Below the pieces are notes generated by a model. It was not told the DNA's origin, did no database searches, and was given only the letters and a program-made list of their open reading frames with translations. From Treponema sp. (GTDB lineage: Bacteria; Spirochaetota; Spirochaetia; Treponematales; Treponemataceae), in contig JAAVAO010000051.1 in NCBI GenBank assembly GCA_014803985.1, positions 1 to 64,000 of the forward strand: a DNA stretch of 64,000 bases, read 5' to 3'. This document shows, piece by piece, positions 18,841-26,599 of the stretch (within the stretch, counting starts at the first letter, position 1; each line of letters begins with the position of its first letter). A program made the translations under genes and the position numbers.

Positions 18841-20251
18841 CAAAACACAAGAAACACATAGAGAAGAAAAGTGGTACGACAGATATGTTAAAAAGGCTGA
18901 AAAAGCAAAGGCAAAAGCCAAGGCAATAAACGAAAGAAGAGAAGCGAATAAAAAGAGAAACGAATATTTTTCTGAAAAGCGAAAGAATCCTGGAAAATTT
19001 CAAAATACGCAAAATGAAAGTCCAATTCCGACCAAACCGAATGCAACGTTTGTTTCACAGGCAAATATGTTCGATTTTTCATATTTACCGGAGGATGCAA
19101 CAAAAGTTCTTGAAAATTTTGATTCAATTTTACAAGATGTGCGCCCATTAAATGCACGGCAGTTGGAAAATCTGCCTGATGACATACGAGAGCTTTCCCG
19201 CCAATTGACAGACGAGCGAAATACAAGGCGAATGGGATATATGAATTCCACGGAAGAGCTTTCAGCATACATTCGATATTTTATGTGGTGGAATTTAGTG
19301 CGGTTCACTCGAGTTTTTGCAAGCCAAAAGGAAAGCGACTTTGACTTGAAGGATGGCGATTATTGTCTGGATTTGGGGTCAGGGCCTTTAACTGTTGTGA
19401 TTGCGCTTTGGCTTTCGCGCCCGGAGCTTCGCAACAAACGTCTTACATTTTACTGTGTTGACTTGAGTTTAAGCACGCTCTCTTTGGGCGAGGACATATA
19501 TCTTTCTGTTGCATCAAGAACGCCGCCGAGCAATGAACGGGCAAACCCCACGTGGAATATTATTCGTATAAAAGGAAGTGTGGGAGTTCCAATCAAAAAC
19601 AAGGCGGCTTTTATTTCCGCTGCGAATATGTTTAATGAAATTCGAGAGAGTGTGCAGCAACGTCCTGTTGATTTAGCCGATGAGCATATAAAGACGCTGT
19701 TGAATTATGCAACGGAAAATGCAAGTATGTTTATTGCAGAACCAGGAATGCCAGTTGCAGCCTATTTTGTGAGTCTTATGAGGATTAGATTTTTGCAAAA
19801 TAAATTTACAGTGTTTTCACCCTGTACACACGAAAAAAGATGCCCGATGAGCGGACTTCATGCGCGCTATGGCGGATCTGCAAAATGGTGTAATTTTTCA
19901 TTTCAAACAAAGGATGCGCCCAAAAGACTTTTGCAACTTTCAAAAGATGCAGGGCTTCCAAAGGAGAGGGCGGTTATAAGTTTTGTTTTTGCTGGCAGAA
20001 GACGAAAGATGCAACGAACTGAAAAAACGCTTCCAAAATCTAATGAACTTATTTTAAGAATTGCAAGTGACCCGCTATGGCTTCCTGGCAACAGACAGGG
20101 ATTTTACGCATGCAGTGCAGTAGGGCTTGTGCTTTTAGTGAATTTATCGCATGTACACATTTCAAGCGGTGAACAGATTACCGTTGTTTTGAACAACAAA
20201 GATCCGCTGCCTCGCGATTTGAAGAGCAAGGCAGGGATTATTGTGATTTAA
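18833..20251 (+). CDS. Rsm22-type small-subunit ribosomal methyltransferase-like protein
   Basis: The 472-residue protein starts with a strongly basic coiled region (1-65). A SAM-dependent methyltransferase domain follows, with motif I DLGSGPLTVVIALW near 185. A Cys cluster near 333 reads PCTHEKRCP (C-x5-C), with a further Cys in KWCNFSF. This matches Rsm22/METTL17, a mitochondrial small-subunit assembly factor family in which these Cys bind an iron-sulphur cluster. A role in 30S assembly fits its coupling to the ribosome GTPase Der. It overlaps the MerR-type gene by 8 nt and converges with efp across only 7 bp. Confidence 0.82.
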   Translation: MHNKTQETHREEKWYDRYVKKAEKAKAKAKAINERREANKKRNEYFSEKRKNPGKFQNTQNESPIPTKPNATFVSQANMFDFSYLPEDATKVLENFDSILQDVRPLNARQLENLPDDIRELSRQLTDERNTRRMGYMNSTEELSAYIRYFMWWNLVRFTRVFASQKESDFDLKDGDYCLDLGSGPLTVVIALWLSRPELRNKRLTFYCVDLSLSTLSLGEDIYLSVASRTPPSNERANPTWNIIRIKGSVGVPIKNKAAFISAANMFNEIRESVQQRPVDLADEHIKTLLNYATENASMFIAEPGMPVAAYFVSLMRIRFLQNKFTVFSPCTHEKRCPMSGLHARYGGSAKWCNFSFQTKDAPKRLLQLSKDAGLPKERAVISFVFAGRRRKMQRTEKTLPKSNELILRIASDPLWLPGNRQGFYACSAVGLVLLVNLSHVHISSGEQITVVLNNKDPLPRDLKSKAGIIVI

Positions 20252-20258
20252 GTGGGAT

Positions 20259-20828
20259 TTAGTTTTTTGCGCGTTCAACAAAAGAGCCGTCGCGAGTGTC
20301 AATAACAATGCGATCTTCTGTGTTTATAAAAAGCGGTACGCGGACTTCAATTCCTGTGTCAAGAGTGGCAGGTTTCAATGATTTTCCCGATGTGTCGCCT
20401 TTTACGCCCGGCTCGCAATATGTTACTGTGCGGGTTACATTTACAGGCATATCAATTCCAACCGGTTTTCCTTCATAGAATGTGAGTTTTACTTCCAAGT
20501 CGTCTTCAGGTGTAATATAGCCTGCATAGTCTCCGAGGTTTTCTTTTGGAAGTTCAAATTGCTCGTAAGATTCTTGATCCATAAATACGAATGTGTCGCC
20601 ATCAATGTATGAGAGTTTTGTTACATGTGCGTCAAGGTCAACTTCCTCAAATTTTTCACCTGCGTCAACGCCTAAATCCATTGTTGATTTTGTGACAAGG
20701 TTTTGAACGCGAAGGTTTGTAACCATTCCTGCACGGCCTGAGCGTTGACCGAGCATTTTTTGAACGATGAGAGGATTTCCTTCATACATAAAGGCTGTTC
20801 CAACTTTTAATTGTGATGTTGTTACCAT
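20259..20828 (-). CDS. efp: Elongation factor P, Arg32 type
   Basis: EF-P rescues ribosomes stalled on polyproline. The 189-residue length and three-barrel arrangement are normal. The loop that reaches the peptidyl-transferase centre reads QRSGRAG, with Arg at position 32, rather than the Lys of the lysylated type. Arg32 EF-Ps are activated by EarP rhamnosylation, and earP lies directly upstream in the same direction. The ATG has TGAGG upstream. A terminator-like hairpin fills most of the 70-nt gap after earP. Confidence 0.96.
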   Translation of the reverse strand: MVTTSQLKVGTAFMYEGNPLIVQKMLGQRSGRAGMVTNLRVQNLVTKSTMDLGVDAGEKFEEVDLDAHVTKLSYIDGDTFVFMDQESYEQFELPKENLGDYAGYITPEDDLEVKLTFYEGKPVGIDMPVNVTRTVTYCEPGVKGDTSGKSLKPATLDTGIEVRVPLFINTEDRIVIDTRDGSFVERAKN

Positions 20829-20842
20829 AGTTCTATTACCTC

Positions 20843-20898
20843 AAAAAATAGGTGTCCAATGTTTTCAATGCGATTGCATGTTGATTAAAATTAGACAC
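20843..20898 (-). terminator. Terminator-like hairpin between earP and efp
   Basis: On the minus strand GTGTCTAAT (20898-20890) pairs with ATTGGACAC (20860-20852, one G-U). A small GCAATCGC hairpin sits in the loop and a U-rich run follows at 20849-20843. It begins one base after the earP stop and leaves only 14 nt before the efp start, so it probably gives partial termination inside the operon. Confidence 0.55.
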
Positions 20899-22164
20899 TT
20901 AAGATTTTTCTACAATTGTAGTGTTTTTTAAAATAAAAGTCATTAGGTTATGTGTTAAGTCGCCATTTTTTACCAGTGATTTGCTGAAATTTTTAAAGCC
21001 GTCCTGCATTTTTTCACAGTTGAATAAAAAGTCGGTGATTGCCTCTTCTACATTTTTTTCATTTTCAAGTGATGCGCTTTGAGATAGCGAAAAATCTGTT
21101 TCATTGTAGAGATTCCAGCATTTTTTAATGATCGCAAATAGATTTTCGTCAAAAAAGGGGTGCAGTTTTTCAAGCAATGCATTTACTTTTACCAATTGGT
21201 AGTCATCGGATTGGGGGTAGGCGTTCCAAACAAAGGGGGTTCCGCTCAAACAAGCGCGTGAGAGGGAATCTTCTCCGCGGATAAAAAGAATTTGACTGTG
21301 ATAGAGGATGCAGTCCCATTCTTCTTGTGGCAAAAACGGCAGTTCCGTGAGTGAAAAAGGCTCTTTTCCGCTTTCATATTTTTCTTTTGTATATGCGTTT
21401 TTAAATGAGGCGAATCCCGCTCCGTTTGCCAACAAAACAGAAAGGTTTCCATTTGCACAAGAAAGGTTATAGTTTTTTAAGGCGCGAACGGCAGGGAGCA
21501 AATTCTTTTCATAACTGAAAAATAAAACTGGAGGGCGTTGCGGGAGGCATAGCCGCCCGCTTGAAGGGGGTATGGAGCAGACCGAAGGGCTGCGACTAGG
21601 GGGGAGACTTCCCCCTTCATCATACTGTATCTTTGCATGCTCATAAAAAATGATGTCTAAAATCAAGCCGCCCGTTTTTTTTGTGAAGCCTGGCATAAAA
21701 TTCACTTTTTTTACTCGTGCACTGCGTGTAATTGAAGGCAAAAGGTGAAAATCTTCGGCGTAATTTTCGGCGGTGAGGTAGTCAAGCATTATAATATGTG
21801 TGATATGCGGGAATTTCACATCAAAAAGAAGGTGTTCAAGCCACTCGGGGCGGCCGCATTGAAAGCATTCGATTATAATGTCGGGCGGATTTTTTTGAAA
21901 CTCTTGAAGACACAGGGTGTCCGCCGTCCATCGGAAAATTTGATAGCCGTTGAGCGTTTGAAAATCCTTTTGTGCATCAATTTTTGGGGCGATTTTAGAA
22001 AAAGACGAAAGGTCGCTGACTACAAGGCGCAACGAAAATTCTGAAGACTCCGAAAGTGCATTTGCAAGGCGATAGACAACTCCAATGTCTCCAAAATTGT
22101 CCACAACCTTACAGAGGAGGGTTATGCTACGTTTGTTGTGTGGACTTGTTTTTTTTTGGGGCAT
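20899..22164 (-). CDS. earP: EF-P arginine rhamnosyltransferase EarP
   Basis: EarP transfers rhamnose from dTDP-rhamnose to Arg32 of EF-P. The 421-residue protein carries the family signatures: VVDNFGDIGVVYRLA near 22 (catalytic and binding Asp residues), PDIIIECF, LDYLTAENYAEDFHLLPS, FMPGFTKKTGGLI and, in the donor-binding half, RGEDSLSRACLSGTPFVW followed by YPQSDDYQLVK. It is about 35-40 residues longer than usual because of a Pro/Ser/Arg-rich insert (about 180-211) encoded by GC-rich palindromic DNA, placed in the linker between the two Rossmann halves. Its substrate EF-P follows; a MIF-type gene precedes it by 6 bp. No rml genes lie in the window. Confidence 0.93.
   Translation of the reverse strand: MPQKKTSPHNKRSITLLCKVVDNFGDIGVVYRLANALSESSEFSLRLVVSDLSSFSKIAPKIDAQKDFQTLNGYQIFRWTADTLCLQEFQKNPPDIIIECFQCGRPEWLEHLLFDVKFPHITHIIMLDYLTAENYAEDFHLLPSITRSARVKKVNFMPGFTKKTGGLILDIIFYEHAKIQYDEGGSLPPSRSPSVCSIPPSSGRLCLPQRPPVLFFSYEKNLLPAVRALKNYNLSCANGNLSVLLANGAGFASFKNAYTKEKYESGKEPFSLTELPFLPQEEWDCILYHSQILFIRGEDSLSRACLSGTPFVWNAYPQSDDYQLVKVNALLEKLHPFFDENLFAIIKKCWNLYNETDFSLSQSASLENEKNVEEAITDFLFNCEKMQDGFKNFSKSLVKNGDLTHNLMTFILKNTTIVEKS
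21536..21625 (-). repeat. GC-rich palindromic element inserted in frame within earP
   Basis: About 90 bp of much higher GC content than the flanks contain two hairpins: GGGAGGC/GCCGCCC (21543-21559) and, on the other strand, AAGGGGGA/TCCCCCCT (around 21597-21618). It encodes the Pro/Ser-rich insert of EarP and keeps the frame open. It resembles, in principle, the protein-embedded palindromic elements of Rickettsia. Confidence 0.6.
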
Positions 22165-22170
22165 ATCGGT

Positions 22171-22512
22171 TTAAAAATTTCCGCCGTTCCAGCCCCAGTT
22201 GTGGATTCCTTGATAAGTGACATAGACATTGTCCGATGGAATATTGAGTTTTTCAGAAACTATATTGCAAATTTCAGCGGTCATTTTATTGCTTTGCGAT
22301 GGATTTATATCTCCAAATACTTGCACGGAAATAAATGCGCCTCTTTCAAGCTTGTTTCCTGCTAAAAACAAGTCGTAGCCGTCGGAAATTCCAACCATTA
22401 GGTAACTTTCTGTTTTGTTCAAAAGCGAAATCGCTTTTCCTAACTCTGTTTTGAGTTCTTCTTTTTGCTTGTCGGTAAGTTTTAGTGTAATTTTTGAATC
22501 AATAAATGGCAT
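22171..22512 (-). CDS. MIF/phenylpyruvate tautomerase family protein
   Basis: The 113-residue protein matches macrophage migration inhibitory factor in size and layout. It begins MPFI, so removal of Met exposes the catalytic Pro2. The end reads VYVTYQGIHNWGWNGGNF, matching the C-terminal region of MIF proteins. These are trimeric keto-enol tautomerases; the natural bacterial substrate is usually unknown. AGGAG lies upstream. The stop is 6 bp before earP, so the two are probably co-transcribed. Confidence 0.88.
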   Translation of the reverse strand: MPFIDSKITLKLTDKQKEELKTELGKAISLLNKTESYLMVGISDGYDLFLAGNKLERGAFISVQVFGDINPSQSNKMTAEICNIVSEKLNIPSDNVYVTYQGIHNWGWNGGNF

Positions 22513-22584
22513 TTTTTTCTCCTATTGTGTTGCATAAAAAATTCAAGTTTTACAGTTTTATATAATGTGGGCGACTGGCGATTT

Positions 22585-22692
22585 TTGTGTTGTCTGAACC
22601 GTGCGAGGTAGCAAAACGAGATGAACAGGGCTTGCCCTGCGACTGACTGGAAGTTAAGGAATGAAAAGTAAAAAAAATATGCACCTTTCGTC
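22585..22692 (-). repeat. Diverged copy of the intergenic repeat family
   Basis: On the minus strand GTTTTGCTACCTCGCACGG corresponds to 11986-12004 with one difference and continues with weaker similarity. A GGGCTTGCCC hairpin lies beside it. It sits 3' of the HAD gene. Confidence 0.5.
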
Positions 22693-22697
22693 ACTTC

Positions 22698-23531
22698 CTA
22701 CAATACAAACTCTTCTAAAAAATCGGCAACTCCGTCTTCGTTATTGTCATAGCGTGTTGTGAAAGTTGCAACGTCTTTTATATAGTCAAATGCGTTTTTC
22801 ATGGCAACCCCTATGCCAACGTTTGTTAGCATAGACTCATCATTCATACTGTCGCCAAAGCAAATTGCTTCCTTTGGATTGATTTTTAAATGGTCACAAA
22901 GCCAAAGGACGGCGTTTCCCTTTCCGATAGCGCGCGGTAAAATTTCAAGGAAAAAAGGTTTGCTTATGAAAACATCAACTTTGTCACCAATGGATTTTAA
23001 AAGAAATTCTCGAAAGTCTTCAACCTCTTTTGGGGAGGCGGGAACGAGCATTTTGTGTCTGGGCGTTTCTAAAAATGCTTCATAGTTGGAGATTTTTTCA
23101 AAATTCAAGTTGCAAAGTTCTGCATCTGCTCTTGCCCATTTTGAATCAACGCCTGCATAGATTGTGGAGGAGTCGTAAGTAATTGCCGCAAGACCGCGTT
23201 TTTCTGCCTCTTGATTTACAAATTTTTGAATATTTGGAGAGAGGACTTGTGAGTATATTTCCGAGCGCGTGTGTAAATCAAAAATTTCTGCACCATTGAA
23301 AGCAATTAAAAAACGTCCTTGCTGACTTCCTGCAATGTTCAAGGCGCGGACATAAGGCAAGATTCCGTTTTCGGCGCGACCTGAACAAAGAACCACGTAA
23401 ATTCCTTTTTTTACTGCCTCTTGTAATGCAAGGGTAGTTCTATGTGAAAGTCGTTTTTCATCATTGATTAGCGTGTCGTCAATGTCGAATGCGGCAAGTT
23501 TAATATTTAGTTTTGAATCAGGCAACTTCAT
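22698..23531 (-). CDS. Cof-type HAD-IIB sugar-phosphate phosphatase-like hydrolase
   Basis: The 277-residue protein has HAD motif I near 15-19 (AFDIDDTL), motif II as VVLCSGR, a C2 cap domain in the middle, and motif IV in ICFGDSMNDESML near 227. This pattern is typical of Cof/YidA-type phosphatases acting on small phosphorylated metabolites in the cytoplasm. Substrate cannot be inferred. The start lies 18 bp after the stop of the DRE-TIM aldolase gene, so they may be co-transcribed. Confidence 0.9.
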   Translation of the reverse strand: MKLPDSKLNIKLAAFDIDDTLINDEKRLSHRTTLALQEAVKKGIYVVLCSGRAENGILPYVRALNIAGSQQGRFLIAFNGAEIFDLHTRSEIYSQVLSPNIQKFVNQEAEKRGLAAITYDSSTIYAGVDSKWARADAELCNLNFEKISNYEAFLETPRHKMLVPASPKEVEDFREFLLKSIGDKVDVFISKPFFLEILPRAIGKGNAVLWLCDHLKINPKEAICFGDSMNDESMLTNVGIGVAMKNAFDYIKDVATFTTRYDNNEDGVADFLEEFVL

Positions 23532-23549
23532 ATAAAACCCAAAAATACT

Positions 23550-24524
23550 TTAGTCTTTTCCAGTTAATGTGTTCCAAAATTCAGTGTAATCCGTTTTCTT
23601 TTCACCTGCAAATGCGATGGCATCGCGAGGGTGTTGATTTAAAAGTCCTGTTAAAAGATATGGAATGTCATATCCCCACATAACACCTTGTTTTTTGAGA
23701 GGAACAATTTGGTTTTCAATGAATTGTAGCGCAGGATAGATGTTGTATTTTGGATTTTTGAGAAAACCTAAGAGCAATTCTATAGCGCAATTTCCGGCTC
23801 CTCGTCCCATCATTCCGTAGGTTGCGTCAAGAAAATTCACGCCATCACCGCACGCCTCAATTGTATTTGCAAATGCCAATTGTTGATTGTTATGCGCATG
23901 CATTCCAATTTCCTTTTTATATTTGTCAGCATATTCTTTGTATAGGGCGCATATACGTTGAATTTGTTCAGGATAAAGAGATCCGTAACTATCAACTATG
24001 TAGATTACATCAACGCTTGACTTGCATACTAAATCAAGTGCCGCTCTCCAATCGTTTTCGCCGCTTGTTGAAATAGCCATAATGTTGCAAGTGGTTTCGT
24101 ATCCCTTTTTATGGGCATCTTCTATCATTTCAATTGCTGCGGGGATTTGGTGGATATAGCAAGCCACGCGAATCATATCGATGGGGCTTTCTGAACGTGG
24201 CAAAATATCTCTCTTGTAGTTGCAACGTCCAACATCTGCCATAATGGAAATTTTCAAGTCTGTATCGTTTTCTCCAACAATCGCTCGAATATCCTCGTCT
24301 TTGGAAAATTTCCATTTTCCAAATTCAGATTCTTTGAACATATCAGGATCTGCTTTGTAGCCGAATTCCATATAATCCACGCCGGCTTTTATGTTCGTTT
24401 TATATAAATCCTGCACGAATTCGTCTGTAAACATAAAATTGTTGACCAATCCGCCGTCCCGCAGTGTTGCATCTAAAACCCTAATGTCAGGGCGATAATC
24501 TAAAAGCTTTTGAATTTCTTTCAT
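23550..24524 (-). CDS. DRE-TIM metallolyase superfamily aldolase (HMGL/4-hydroxy-2-oxovalerate aldolase-like)
   Basis: The ATG at 24524 follows AAGGAAA and gives 324 residues; 45 more upstream codons are open but lack a ribosome site. The metal-binding DRE-TIM signature is LDATLRDGGLVNNF (about 16-29). The second metal site is GMHAHNNQQLAF near 207. A subunit-specific GMMGRGAGN loop follows. The family includes HMG-CoA lyase, homocitrate synthase and 4-hydroxy-2-oxovalerate aldolase. Closest relatives are uncharacterised, sometimes found in surface-sugar clusters; the substrate is unknown. Confidence 0.85.
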   Translation of the reverse strand: MKEIQKLLDYRPDIRVLDATLRDGGLVNNFMFTDEFVQDLYKTNIKAGVDYMEFGYKADPDMFKESEFGKWKFSKDEDIRAIVGENDTDLKISIMADVGRCNYKRDILPRSESPIDMIRVACYIHQIPAAIEMIEDAHKKGYETTCNIMAISTSGENDWRAALDLVCKSSVDVIYIVDSYGSLYPEQIQRICALYKEYADKYKKEIGMHAHNNQQLAFANTIEACGDGVNFLDATYGMMGRGAGNCAIELLLGFLKNPKYNIYPALQFIENQIVPLKKQGVMWGYDIPYLLTGLLNQHPRDAIAFAGEKKTDYTEFWNTLTGKD

Positions 24525-24901
24525 AGCAATTTCCTTTTTGCTTTTCATTTTAGTGGGTTTAAGTATATCACACAATCGGTATGAGTTGGAAGTAGATTTG
24601 AAAAAAATAAGGGAAGACGAAAAATTATGAACGTCTGCTTGTAGCAATTTGCCTTGCACTTTTGTTTTTATCGCATAATTACAAAAAAAACTTGGCGAGC
24701 AAGGTTTGAGATGCTCTATCGATGTGGCAATCTCTGCGATCTGATTTATAGTTATTGACAGTATGCATTTTTCTCATTATATTTTGTCGACTTGAAATGA
24801 ACTCCAATCAGGAAGGAAAAAGATTTTGTGGTTGTGTGGAGAAAGGATGTTTCATTTTGTCGTATGCTGGTTATGAAGGGTTGACGAGAAAGGGTGTGAA
24901 A
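24525..24901. promoter_or_regulatory. Divergent promoter region of the aldolase and sirtuin genes
   Basis: Rightward, TTGACA (24755-24760), a 17-bp spacer and TATATT (24778-24783) form a near-consensus promoter for the sirtuin gene. Leftward, TATACT near 24563 is a candidate -10 for the aldolase. I see nothing else. Confidence 0.65.
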
Positions 24902-25807
24902 ATGAATAGAAATGATAGTGGTTCAAAAATAAAATCCATTTTGGAGAAAAGCGATGCAATTGTTATTGGAGCGGGGGCTGGACTTTCAACTTCTGCTGGT
25001 TTTGTTTACTCAGGAGAACGCTTTGAAAACTATTTTTGGGATTTTAAACGACTCTATGGTTTTTCAGATATGTATACAGGTGGTTTTTATCCGTATAAAA
25101 CTGCGGAGGAAAAATGGGCGTACTGGAGTCGCTTTGTTTTTATAAACCGATATATGAATCCACCAAAAAAGGTGTATGAAAATTTGCTTGCGCTTGTAAA
25201 GTCTCGCAATTATTTTGTCATTACAACAAATGTTGATCATTGCTTTCAAAAAGCGGGCTTTGAAAAAGAACGGCTGTTTTATATGCAAGGTGATTATGGG
25301 CTTTTTCAATGTAGTGAACCTTGTCACAATAAAACATACAATAATAGGGAAAGCATTGTAAACCTATTGGAAGGGCAGGGAATGAAAATAAAACAGGGAG
25401 AATTGCAAACGCCGTTGGAAAGCCGACTAATTAAAATAAATGAAAATGTTCAGTTTTCAGAAATAGTTTCTCGTTTGACTTGTCCGGTTTGCGGAAAGCC
25501 GTTGTCGATGAATCTTCGCGCCGATGACACCTTTGTTCAGGACGACGGTTGGTATGAAGCGGCAAAACGCTATGAAAATTTTCTTTCAGCCATGCCAACA
25601 TACAATGCGCCTGTTTTTTGGGAGTTGGGGGTGGGATATAACACGCCGGGAATTATCAAATATCCTTTTTGGAGAATGACAGCAGAAAATTCCCAGTCAA
25701 CCTATATTTGTATAAACGCAGGGGAGACAGATTGTCCAAAAGAGATAGAAGAACGCTCTGTTTGCATCAATGATGACATCGGAGAAATAATCGGACGGAT
25801 AGTTTAG
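24902..25807 (+). CDS. Sirtuin of the macrodomain-linked (SirTM, class M) type
   Basis: The 301-residue protein has the NAD-binding SIR2 motif GAGAGLSTSAGFVYSGERF (about 23-41) and TTNVDHCFQKAG. At the site where deacetylase sirtuins have catalytic His it reads MQGDYG, so His is replaced by Gln, as in SirTM. A four-Cys zinc site is formed by QCSEPC and CPVCG. SirTM enzymes ADP-ribosylate a lipoylated GcvH-like carrier and normally sit beside macrodomain, GcvH-like and LplA genes. None is present here. ATG 24902 was chosen because it precedes the usual family start; ATG 24797 is in frame but gives a leader of only about 7 nt. Confidence 0.82.
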   Translation: MNRNDSGSKIKSILEKSDAIVIGAGAGLSTSAGFVYSGERFENYFWDFKRLYGFSDMYTGGFYPYKTAEEKWAYWSRFVFINRYMNPPKKVYENLLALVKSRNYFVITTNVDHCFQKAGFEKERLFYMQGDYGLFQCSEPCHNKTYNNRESIVNLLEGQGMKIKQGELQTPLESRLIKINENVQFSEIVSRLTCPVCGKPLSMNLRADDTFVQDDGWYEAAKRYENFLSAMPTYNAPVFWELGVGYNTPGIIKYPFWRMTAENSQSTYICINAGETDCPKEIEERSVCINDDIGEIIGRIV

Positions 25808-26147
25808 CGGGCGTTTTTTGCAAGGTAAAGTCAATGTGCAAATCCGTACGCGCGTTTTTTTGAGATTTTTGCTCGCAAAGCGGGCGGTGTGAGCAAAAAA
25901 AGTCGGTAGTGAGCAAAGTAAACAGGGCGTTCCCTGCACAAACCTTGTCCTGCGATTGGAAATTAAGAAAAAAAGCAGAAGAGACAATGCGTCTTCCGCT
26001 CCTGCTCCCATTTTTAACGCTGCAAGTGGCGCAAACGAAATTGACACGGGGCTTGTAATGCAACCTTGAGATAAAATCTGCACGCGAATTTAATATGCAC
26101 CCCAAAAGTTGAATGGGTTGCAGGAGGGGCATAATATTTGTGGCAAA
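25808..26147. repeat. Convergent spacer with diverged intergenic repeat sequence
   Basis: The 340-bp gap between the sirtuin gene and the second XRE gene has no credible gene. TCCTGCG-GGAAATTAAG-AAAAA-CAGAAGA and the following bases (about 25949-25995) resemble 53686-53730 and 59137-59180. GGGCGTTCCCTGC and other short GC-rich inverted repeats are present. Confidence 0.45.
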
Positions 26148-26486
26148 TTATTCCGATGTCTTTCCGTTCCTGTATTCTACAATTTTGTGTACGAGCGTTT
26201 CAATATCGGTATACAGTTCTCCTGAAAGTGATTTGAGGTCAGTTTCCAGCCGTGAAAACTTCCGTGCAGATGGGAGAGCTGGATCATTTCCTGTGACAAG
26301 ATATTCCACGGTAACATTCAACACTTTTGCAAGCCGTACCGCCACATCAGCTGGCGGCATAGATCCTTGCGCACCCAAATACATGTCAAGCGCCCGTTTT
26401 TTTATTCCAGCACGGTACGCAACTTCCTTTTGAAGCAATCCTGAATATTCAATTTCCGCCCGCAGACGTTCTGAAAACGTGTTCAT
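26148..26486 (-). CDS. XRE-family regulator (phage-repressor type)
   Basis: The 112-residue protein has an N-terminal helix-turn-helix (about 12-40, LLQKEVAYRAGIKKRALDMYL), then DVAVRLAKVLNVTVEYLVTG, the usual end of Cro/CI-type DNA-binding domains. The C-terminal helix is charged. It is divergent from a secreted-protein/phosphoesterase pair and separated from it by a large inverted repeat overlapping the promoter, so it probably represses that pair and itself. Confidence 0.85.
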   Translation of the reverse strand: MNTFSERLRAEIEYSGLLQKEVAYRAGIKKRALDMYLGAQGSMPPADVAVRLAKVLNVTVEYLVTGNDPALPSARKFSRLETDLKSLSGELYTDIETLVHKIVEYRNGKTSE

Positions 26487-26502
26487 GCCATACGTAGTAA
26501 CA

Positions 26503-26570
26503 TAATTACGATATTATGTGATTGACATAAACGTATATACGCTATAATATATCACACAATATCGTAATTA
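26503..26570. promoter_or_regulatory. 20-bp inverted-repeat operator flanking a promoter
   Basis: TAATTACGATATTATGTGAT (26503-26522) and its inverted copy (26551-26570, one mismatch) flank 28 bp. TTGACA (26522-26527) begins at the last base of the left arm. TATAAT (26543-26548, 15-bp spacer) or TAATAT (26545-26550, 17-bp spacer) ends at the right arm. The perfect palindrome CGTATATACG (26532-26541) lies in the spacer. Binding of the divergent XRE protein here would occlude RNA polymerase. Confidence 0.7.
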
Positions 26571-26599
26571 CGCTATTAAAGTTGGGGGACACTGTATCA

